DNA of 64,000 nucleotides from Mitsuaria sp. GD03876 (GTDB lineage Bacteria; Pseudomonadota; Gammaproteobacteria; Burkholderiales; Burkholderiaceae_C), in NCBI RefSeq assembly GCF_029840635.1, contig NZ_JAOCCU010000010.1, forward strand, positions 62,001-126,000. Reading direction: 5' to 3'. Below, in pieces: positions 58,394 to 64,000 of the stretch. The stretch's first letter is position 1. Each line of letters begins with the position of its first letter. The notes beneath the pieces are model-generated. The model did not search any database. It had not been told where the DNA came from and saw only the letters and a program-made list of their open reading frames with translations. The position numbers and the translations under genes are program-made.

Positions 58394-59230
58394 TCAGCGC
58401 AGCGTCGTCATCGGCACGTGGTCCATGTCCTTGAACACCTGGTTCTCGCCGACCATGCCCCAGATGAAGGTGTAGGCCTGCGTGCCCACGCCGGAATGGA
58501 TGGACCAGCTCGGGCTGATGACCGCCTGCTCGTTGCGCACCACCAGGTGGCGGGTCTGCGTCGGCTCGCCCAGCATGTGGAAGACGACCGCGTCGTCCTT
58601 CATGTCGAAGTAGAAATAGACCTCCATGCGGCGGTCGTGCTGGTGGCAGGGCATGGTGTTCCACAGGCTGCCCGGCTCGAGCTGCGTCATGCCCATCAGC
58701 AGCTGGCAGGTCGGCAGCACGTCGGGCACCAGGAACTTGTGGATCGTGCGGCGGTTGCTGGTCTCGGGCGAGCCCAGCGTCTCCGGCGAGGCCTCGGCCA
58801 GCGTGACCTTGCGCGTCGGATAGGCGGTGTGCGCCGGCGCGCAGTTGAAGTACAGCTTGGCAGGCCGGGCCGCGTCGACGCTCTTGAACTCGACGATCTT
58901 GGCGCCCTGCCCGATGTAGAGCGCCTCGCGCGGGCCGACCTCGTACTGCGTGTCGTCGACGAAGACGCGCGCCGCGCCGCCGATGTTGATCAGCCCCAGC
59001 TCACGGCGCTGCAGGAAGTAGTCCGTGCCGGTGTGCTTGCCCAGCTCGGCCGAGAAGGTCACCGGTCGGGTCACCGGCATGATGCCGCCGACGATGATCC
59101 GGTCGATCTGGCTGTAGGTCAGCGTCGCCTGGTCGGGCTGGAACAGGTCCTCGACGAGGAACTGCCGGCGCAGGCCGTCGGTGTCCAGCGTGCGGGCGTG
59201 CTCGCTGTGGATGGGTTGGCGGATTTCCAT
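58394..59230 (-). CDS. kduI: 5-dehydro-4-deoxy-D-glucuronate isomerase
   Basis: A 278-residue bicupin zinc isomerase, as in E. coli (278). It converts 5-keto-4-deoxyuronate to 2,5-diketo-3-deoxygluconate. Family segments are [31 protein letters not shown], the metal site [20 protein letters not shown] and [20 protein letters not shown]. The ATG at 59230 has AGGAGA six bases upstream; the frame is open to 59320 but that part is not family sequence. It leads the nine-gene pectin operon. Confidence 0.93.
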   Translation of the reverse strand: MEIRQPIHSEHARTLDTDGLRRQFLVEDLFQPDQATLTYSQIDRIIVGGIMPVTRPVTFSAELGKHTGTDYFLQRRELGLINIGGAARVFVDDTQYEVGPREALYIGQGAKIVEFKSVDAARPAKLYFNCAPAHTAYPTRKVTLAEASPETLGSPETSNRRTIHKFLVPDVLPTCQLLMGMTQLEPGSLWNTMPCHQHDRRMEVYFYFDMKDDAVVFHMLGEPTQTRHLVVRNEQAVISPSWSIHSGVGTQAYTFIWGMVGENQVFKDMDHVPMTTLR

Positions 59231-59303
59231 GTCGTCTCCTGGCTGTCCTGGCGCCCTGGCGAGCTCCGATGGGATCGCAGCGTACGGGCCTGCGGACTTT
59301 CCC

Positions 59304-59318
59304 GGAACTATGGTTTCC
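59304..59318. promoter_or_regulatory. Candidate KdgR-like operator A (kduI-kdgF)
   Basis: GGAACT-ATG-GTTTCC, a near-palindrome of the same 6-3-6 form as site B. The two starts are 21 bases apart, two helical turns, so both face the same side of the DNA. Confidence 0.45.
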
Positions 59319-59324
59319 ATCTAG

Positions 59325-59339
59325 TGAACCGCTGTTTCA
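59325..59339. promoter_or_regulatory. Candidate KdgR-like operator B (kduI-kdgF)
   Basis: TGAACC-GCT-GTTTCA differs by one base from the perfect TGAAAC-N3-GTTTCA palindrome and is followed by an AT-rich run. It resembles the enterobacterial KdgR box and overlaps the -35 region of the kdgF promoter, as expected of a repressor site. Confidence 0.55.
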
Positions 59340-59362
59340 ATTTTTCGCGACGTCGCTATAGT
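59334..59362 (+). promoter_or_regulatory. Candidate kdgF promoter
   Basis: TATAGT (59357-59362) is one base from the -10 consensus. GTTTCA, 17 bases upstream (59334-59339), is a weak -35. A GCGACGTCGC palindrome (59347-59356) lies in the spacer. The leader to the ATG at 59414 is about 45 bases. Confidence 0.45.
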
Positions 59363-59413
59363 TGCTCGCAACGACGGGGGAAAAGCCCTCGGGTTGCCCA
59401 GGAGACCGCCTCG

Positions 59414-59746
59414 ATGAACCCGTATTTCCTGAACGACGCGACGCCGTGGACCGAGCTCGGCGACGGCATCCGCCGCAAGATCGTCGGCCACACGCCGGAG
59501 CTGATGTCGGTGCTGGTGCAGTTCGACCAGGGCGCCATCGGGACGCCCCACGCGCACGACGCCCACGACCAGATCGCGATGGTGATCAGCGGCTCGTTCG
59601 CGTGCGACGTCGGCGGCGTGAAGCGGGTGCTGCGCGCGGGCGACGCCTTCGTCGCGCCGCGGCTGACGCCGCATGGCGTCGTGGCGCTGGAGGCCGGCAG
59701 CACGCTGCTGGACCAGTTCTCGCCGCGGCGCGAGGACTACCTCTGA
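59414..59746 (+). CDS. kdgF: KdgF, uronate-ring-opening cupin
   Basis: A 110-residue single-cupin protein. KdgF linearises the unsaturated uronate released by pectate or alginate lyases, feeding KduI. The cupin metal site is in GTPHAHDAHDQIAMVISGSF (His, His, Gln/His) with the second motif PRLTPHGVVALEAG. Length matches KdgF (about 110). It is divergent from kduI across the 183-base region with the two operator-like sites. Confidence 0.9.
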   Translation: MNPYFLNDATPWTELGDGIRRKIVGHTPELMSVLVQFDQGAIGTPHAHDAHDQIAMVISGSFACDVGGVKRVLRAGDAFVAPRLTPHGVVALEAGSTLLDQFSPRREDYL

Positions 59747-59931
59747 ACTGAATCCCCAGGGTCCGCGTCCGCGCGGATCGCAGTTGTCCAGCAGTACCGA
59801 GGCGGCGTCGCACTGCAGCGCTTCCGCTCCCTCCCCTGCCGGCGCCCTGCGCGCGCCTGCGACCCCATGCCGCGAGAGCGACGGGCCACGATCCCGCGCC
59901 CGCGGCCGCCCCAGCCCTTGGAGACAACGTC

Positions 59932-62900
59932 ATGCCCCACCGTCATGGGACTCGCTTCGGGACGTCCGCGTCCGACCGCCCGCGCCACGGCGCCGCGCCG
60001 GCGCCCCGCCTGACCCGCCTCGCCGCCTGCCTGCTGGGCACGGCCACGCTGTCGCTGCCCGCCTGGAGCCAGGACCAGGCCGCCGCCGCGCCAGCCCCCG
60101 CCGCATCGGCCGCCGACAAGGCGGCCGACAAGTCGCTCGACACCGTCGTGGTGACCGGCATCCGCGCGTCGCTGGAGAGCGCGCTCAACGCCAAGCGCCA
60201 GGACAAGGGCATCGTCGACGTCATCAAGGCCGAGGACATCGCCAAGTTCCCCGACACCAACCTGGCCGAATCGCTGCAGCGCGTGCCCGGCGTGGTCATC
60301 GACCGCGACGCCGGCGAGGGCCGCAACATCACCGTGCGCGGCCTGGGCGCGGACTTCACGCGGGTGCGGATCAACGGCATCGAGGCGCTGGCCACGACCG
60401 GCGGCACCGACAGCTCCGGCGGCGCGAACCGCTCGCGCGGCTTCGACTTCAACGTCTTTGCCTCGGAGCTGTTCAACACGATCACCGTGCGCAAGAGCAG
60501 CTCGGCCGAGGTGGACGAGGGCTCGCTCGGCGCGACCGTCGACCTGCAGGCCGCGCGGCCGTTCGACTTCAACAAGCGCGTCATCACCGGCTCGGTGAAG
60601 GGCCGCTACAACGACCTGTCGCGCGAGACCGACCCGCGCATGGCCTTCCTGGTGAGCGATGTCTTCCTGGACAAGACGCTGGGCGTGCTGGTCTCGGGCG
60701 CCTACTCGAAGCGCCGGCTGAACGAGGAAGGCTTCTCGACGGTGCGCTGGGACAACGGGCCGTCCTCGGGCGGCTGGTGCTCGCCGCAGGGCACGACGCC
60801 GGCCAACCCGGCCACGACCGCGACGATGTGCGGCCCGGCCGCGCAGAACGTGCCGCGCCTGCCGGCTTCCGCCGGCGCGACCGCGGCCTACAGCGCCGCC
60901 GCCAGCGCCGACAACTTCCACCCGCGGCTGCCGCGCTACGGCCGGCTCACGCATGACCAGGACCGGCTCGGCCTGACGGGCTCGATCCAGTTCCGCCCCA
61001 GCGAGCGCACGCTGCTGACCTTCGACATGCTGTACTCGAAGCTCGACGCGACGCGGCGCGAGGACTTCCTCGAGGCCATCTCCTTCAGCCGCACCGCCAG
61101 CCAGGGCGGCAAGCCGCAGACCAGCGTGGTGGAGGCGCAGTACGCGCCCAACGGCGCGCTGCAGTACGGCGTGTTCAACGGCGTCGACATCCGCGCCGAG
61201 TCGCGCTACGACGAGCTGTCGACCACCTTCCGCCAGCCCAGCCTGACGCTGGAGCAGGACCTCACCGAGCACCTCAAGCTCAATGCGAAGGTCGGCCGCG
61301 CGGACTCCAAGTTCCGCAACCCGGTGCAGACGACGGTCACGCTGGACGCGCTCAACGTCAACGGCTACACGCTGGACTTCCGCGGCAACGACCGGCTGCC
61401 GGTGATCAAGTACCCGTTCGATCCGACCGCGCAGAACGGCGCGCTGCAGGTCGTCGGCGTGCCGCAGGTGACGACCGGCACGCAGCCGACGACGGTGGCC
61501 AACACGACCACCAGCGAGATCCGCATCCGTCCGCAAGGCGCCAACAACCGCAACGACGTGGCGCACCTGGACCTGGCCTGGGAGGTCCTGCCCGACACGC
61601 TGACGCTGAAGGCGGGCTACGACTACAAGAAATACGCGTTCGACACCTACGAGTTCCGGCGCGTCAACCAGAACGACACGATCTTCTCGCCGGCGGCCGG
61701 CGCCGGCGTGCTGACGAAGATGCTGACCGGCTTCGGCCGCGGGCTGAGCCTGCCGCAGGGGACGGCGACCTCGTGGGTGATCCCCGACCTCAACGCGATC
61801 GCGTCGGCCTACGACATCTACTGCAACTGTCTCAAGAGCGGCCCGGCGGGCGGCCCCGGCGACTTCACGCTGTCCTCGACCACCAACGGCAACGCGCGCG
61901 GCAACAACCGCGCGGTCGTGGAGCGCGACCGCGGCGGCTTCGTCCAGGCCGACTTCGAGACGCGCCTGGCCGGCATGCGGGTGCAGGGCAACGTCGGGGT
62001 GCGCTACGTCGTCACCGAGCAGGACGCGACCGGCTACCTGGCCACCGGCGGCGGCACCGAGGTCGTCATCGGGCAGAAGTACAAGGACTGGCTGCCGGCG
62101 CTGAACGTGTCGGCCAACCTGACCAAGGACCTGATCGCGCGCTTCGCCGCGGCCCGGGTGATGGCGCGGCCGCAGCTGGGCAACCTGAACCCGGGCGGCA
62201 CCATCAGCACCACCGGCACGCTGTCGATCACCACCGGCAACCCCTACCTGAAGCCGTTCCGCGCCAAGACCTTCGACGGCAGCCTGGAGTGGTACTTCGG
62301 CCGCAACGCCTTCATCGGCGTGGGCGTGTTCCAGAAGAACATCGACACCTACATCCAGAGCCTGCGCACCAACGCGCCGTTCAACCAGACGGGGCTGCCG
62401 CTGTCGCTGCTGCCGTCCAACTTCACCGGCGAGGAAGTCTTCCAGCTCACCACGCCGATCAACACGCCCGGGGGGAAGCTGCGCGGCATCGAGCTGAACT
62501 ACCAGCAGCCGTTCACCTTCCTGTCAGGCTGGGCCCGCAACTTCGGCACGGTGCTCAACTACACCTACGTGAAGTCCAAGATCACCTACCTGGTCTCGCC
62601 CACCAGCGACTCCACCATCACCGACGACCTGCTCAACATGTCGCCGAAGTCGTGGAACGCGACGCTGTACTACGACGACGACACCTTCAGCGCGCGGGTC
62701 TCGGCGTCCAAGCGCTCGTCCTTCCTGACGCGGGTGCCGGGGCAGAACAACAACGACGTCGAAGGGAAGAACGCCACGCTCAACGTGGACGCGTCGATCT
62801 CGTACAAGGTCAACGACCGGCTCACGATCACGCTCGAAGGGGTCAACCTGACCAACGAGGTCAACGACCAGTTCATCTCCAGGGCCAGGAACAGCCCGGT

Positions 62901-62955
62901 CGTGTATCACGTCACCGGTCGCGAATACCTGCTGGGAGCGAGCTATAAGTTCTGA
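59932..62955 (+). CDS. TonB-dependent receptor, large oligosaccharide type (probable oligogalacturonide porin)
   Basis: A 1007-residue outer-membrane receptor. A signal peptide (about 1-45, ending PAWSQ) and a linker lead to the TonB-box-like DTVVVTGIRASLESALNAKR and plug: IVDVIKAEDIAKFPDTNLAE, LQRVPGVVIDRDAGEGRNIT and VRGLGADFTRVRINGIEAL. This form is typical of receptors in carbohydrate-utilisation loci of Xanthomonas and Caulobacter. The barrel is long, with PYLKPFRAKTFDGSLEWYFG and an end in LGASYKF with the terminal Phe. GGAG lies eight bases before the ATG. Context makes pectin fragments the likely ligand. Confidence 0.92.
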   Translation: MPHRHGTRFGTSASDRPRHGAAPAPRLTRLAACLLGTATLSLPAWSQDQAAAAPAPAASAADKAADKSLDTVVVTGIRASLESALNAKRQDKGIVDVIKAEDIAKFPDTNLAESLQRVPGVVIDRDAGEGRNITVRGLGADFTRVRINGIEALATTGGTDSSGGANRSRGFDFNVFASELFNTITVRKSSSAEVDEGSLGATVDLQAARPFDFNKRVITGSVKGRYNDLSRETDPRMAFLVSDVFLDKTLGVLVSGAYSKRRLNEEGFSTVRWDNGPSSGGWCSPQGTTPANPATTATMCGPAAQNVPRLPASAGATAAYSAAASADNFHPRLPRYGRLTHDQDRLGLTGSIQFRPSERTLLTFDMLYSKLDATRREDFLEAISFSRTASQGGKPQTSVVEAQYAPNGALQYGVFNGVDIRAESRYDELSTTFRQPSLTLEQDLTEHLKLNAKVGRADSKFRNPVQTTVTLDALNVNGYTLDFRGNDRLPVIKYPFDPTAQNGALQVVGVPQVTTGTQPTTVANTTTSEIRIRPQGANNRNDVAHLDLAWEVLPDTLTLKAGYDYKKYAFDTYEFRRVNQNDTIFSPAAGAGVLTKMLTGFGRGLSLPQGTATSWVIPDLNAIASAYDIYCNCLKSGPAGGPGDFTLSSTTNGNARGNNRAVVERDRGGFVQADFETRLAGMRVQGNVGVRYVVTEQDATGYLATGGGTEVVIGQKYKDWLPALNVSANLTKDLIARFAAARVMARPQLGNLNPGGTISTTGTLSITTGNPYLKPFRAKTFDGSLEWYFGRNAFIGVGVFQKNIDTYIQSLRTNAPFNQTGLPLSLLPSNFTGEEVFQLTTPINTPGGKLRGIELNYQQPFTFLSGWARNFGTVLNYTYVKSKITYLVSPTSDSTITDDLLNMSPKSWNATLYYDDDTFSARVSASKRSSFLTRVPGQNNNDVEGKNATLNVDASISYKVNDRLTITLEGVNLTNEVNDQFISRARNSPVVYHVTGREYLLGASYKF

Positions 62956-62963
62956 GCGGGAGA

Positions 62964-63015
62964 ACCCTCACCCCCCGCCCTCTCCCGCAGTGCGGGAGAG
63001 GGTTGGGGTGAGGGT
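62964..63015. repeat. REP-like hairpin (CCCTCACCCC family)
   Basis: ACCCTCACCCC (62964-62974) pairs with GGGGTGAGGGT (63005-63015), and CCTCTCCCGCA (62979-62989) pairs with TGCGGGAGAGG (62991-63001). The whole forms a long stem with a small internal loop. This sequence type is a common dispersed repeat in proteobacterial intergenic regions. It stands between the receptor and the esterase gene. Confidence 0.8.
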
Positions 63016-63040
63016 CGTCGCCCGCCACGGAGACTTCCTG

Positions 63041-63817
63041 ATGAGAACAGCCTTCGCAGCACTCGTCCTCGCGGCCGCCACCGCCCACGCACAAGTCGCG
63101 CCGGTTTCGCCGCCCGCCGCGGCGCTGCGAGTGATCCTCGTCGGCGACTCGACGACGGCCACGAAGAGCGGCTACGGCGACGCCCTGTGCGCGCGCTTCA
63201 AGCCCGAGGTGTCCTGCCTCAACCTCGCCAAGGGCGGACGCAGCACGAAGAGCTTCCGCGCCGAGGGCCTCTGGGACCAGGTCATGGCCCTGTTGCGCGA
63301 CCGCCAACCCGGGCGGCTCGACCTCGTGCTGATGCAGTTCGGCCACAACGACCAGCCCGGCAAGCCGGGCCGCTCGACCGACCTGCGGACCGAGTTCCCC
63401 GCCAACCTCGCCCGCTACATCGACGACGTCGCGCCCACCGGCGCGCGCCTGGTGATGCTCACGCCGCTGACGCGCCGCGGCTTCGATGCCCAGGGGACGC
63501 TCGACAACGCGCTGCGCCCCTGGGCCGAGGCGACGCTGCGCGTCGGCGCCGAACGCGGGATCCCGGTGATCGACCTGAACGCGCTCAGCCACGCCGCGGT
63601 GCAGGCGATGGGCGAGACCGAGGCCGACACGCTGGCCATGGCGCCCAAGCCCGTCAACGCGCCCGCGCAAGGCGCCTCCGCCCCCGAGCGCGCTGGCGCC
63701 GCGAACCCGGTCTTCGACCGCACGCATCTGGGCGCCAAGGGCGCGCAGGTGTTCTCGTCGATGGTGGCCGGGCAGTTGACCGTCGCGATGCCCGAGCTCA
63801 GCCGCTGGATGCGCTGA
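63041..63817 (+). CDS. Secreted SGNH esterase, rhamnogalacturonan acetylesterase-like
   Basis: A 258-residue exported hydrolase of the GDSL/SGNH class (CE12). After a signal peptide (1-18, ending AHAQ) the nucleophile block is VILVGDSTTATKSGYG, the Gly block LNLAKGGRSTKSFR, the Asn block MQFGHNDQPGKPG, and the catalytic Asp-His block FDRTHLGAKGAQVFSSMVAG. All four match rhamnogalacturonan acetylesterases (GDSTxA, GRSTKS, FGHND). It would remove acetyl groups from pectin side regions. GGAG precedes the ATG by about nine bases. Confidence 0.9.
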   Translation: MRTAFAALVLAAATAHAQVAPVSPPAAALRVILVGDSTTATKSGYGDALCARFKPEVSCLNLAKGGRSTKSFRAEGLWDQVMALLRDRQPGRLDLVLMQFGHNDQPGKPGRSTDLRTEFPANLARYIDDVAPTGARLVMLTPLTRRGFDAQGTLDNALRPWAEATLRVGAERGIPVIDLNALSHAAVQAMGETEADTLAMAPKPVNAPAQGASAPERAGAANPVFDRTHLGAKGAQVFSSMVAGQLTVAMPELSRWMR

Positions 63818-63822
63818 GACCG

Positions 63823-63852
63823 ACCCAGACCCAAACCCGGACCCGGACCCGG
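63823..63852. repeat. Six-base tandem repeat (ACCCGG)
   Basis: ACCCAG, ACCCAA and three ACCCGG units in a row lie between the esterase stop and the kinase start, ending just before the AGGAAAG ribosome site of the kinase gene. Changes in copy number would alter the spacing upstream of kdgK. Confidence 0.7.
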
Positions 63853-63867
63853 ACAGGAAAGACCTCG

Positions 63868-64000
63868 ATGACACGACGCGTGGCCGTGATCGGCGAATGC
63901 ATGCTGGAGCTCAAGGGCGAAGCCTTCGGCGCGATGACGCTGGGTCACGGCGGGGACACGTTCAACACCGCCGTGTACCTGCGGCGCTGCGGCGCCGCGG
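63868..64000 (+). CDS. kdgK: 2-keto-3-deoxygluconate kinase, 5' part (runs off the window)
   Basis: The first 44 codons of a PfkB-family sugar kinase: MTRRVAVIGECMLELKGEAF followed by GHGGDTFNTAVYLRRCGA. The VIGECMxEL opening and GGDTxNTAVYLAR segment are typical of KdgK, which phosphorylates 2-keto-3-deoxygluconate, the product of KduD. AGGAAAG lies about eight bases upstream. The gene continues past 64000. Confidence 0.85.
   Translation, partial: MTRRVAVIGECMLELKGEAFGAMTLGHGGDTFNTAVYLRRCGAA

Noticed and set aside
59737-61566. A 609-codon open frame antisense to the large receptor.
   Set aside because: No signal, domain or ribosome site; the receptor on the plus strand accounts for the sequence.

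Overview
The window is high-GC bacterial DNA (by eye about 70% G+C in most genes). It is densely packed with long operons joined by ATGA, GTGA or TGATG overlaps. TonB-dependent receptors, lipoprotein- and Tat-type secretion signals, and two tripartite-tricarboxylate (Bug/TctC) binding proteins point to a Gram-negative betaproteobacterium. Burkholderiales of the Roseateles/Mitsuaria kind, which live by degrading plant and fungal polymers, fit best; the genus is inferred, not shown. I see no rRNA, tRNA, CRISPR array, insertion sequence, integrase or phage gene.

Layout. 0.2-3.3 kb: a TonB-dependent receptor and a membrane-anchored cold-shock-domain protein. 3.4-16.7 kb: a purine catabolism locus. 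On the minus strand it has a LysR regulator, guanine deaminase, a complete BMP-type nucleobase/nucleoside ABC transporter and an S9 peptidase; divergent from these are xanthine dehydrogenase subunits xdhA and xdhB. 16.7-19.5 kb: a two-component system and a small outer-membrane barrel. 19.5-22.4 kb: a lower-GC islet of unknown small membrane and secreted proteins, including a 58-residue gene with a TTG start. 22.4-29.8 kb: an eight-gene minus-strand operon with a GntR/UTRA regulator, an AprA-like flavoprotein, an AprB-like ferredoxin, a nitrate/sulfonate-type ABC transporter whose binding protein has a NosL-like tail, a HEAT-repeat protein and a DUF971 protein. I think this is the best candidate for an undescribed pathway.

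29.9-36.2 kb: two tandem secreted metzincin proteases with beta/gamma-crystallin-like N-termini, and a divergent GH18 chitinase with a CBM6-like module. 36-40 kb: single genes (AadA-like nucleotidyltransferase, GFA protein, NAD(P)-binding protein, HDOD protein, Crp/Fnr regulator). 40.1-48.6 kb: a glucarate/galactarate cluster (gudD, garL, garR, glycerate kinase, two orphan Bug proteins, GntR/FCD regulator) interrupted by a DUF4258/HTH toxin-antitoxin-like pair with two palindromic operators. 48.7-64 kb: a nearly complete pectin regulon with an IclR (KdgR-like) regulator, a pectinesterase-pectate lyase fusion, oligogalacturonide lyase, a Tog-like ABC importer, KduD, KduI, KdgF, a large TonB-dependent receptor, a rhamnogalacturonan acetylesterase-like esterase, and the start of KDG kinase at the window edge.

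How the parts fit. Secreted pectinesterase/lyase would release oligogalacturonides. The receptor near 60 kb would take them across the outer membrane and the ABC importer across the inner one. Ogl, KdgF, KduI and KduD would convert them to 2-keto-3-deoxygluconate, which KdgK phosphorylates. The gar/gud genes would turn aldarates, the oxidised uronic acids of the same plant material, into glycerate phosphate. Two 15-bp operator-like sites between kduI and kdgF, and an inverted repeat inside a good promoter upstream of the gud genes, suggest separate substrate-responsive control.
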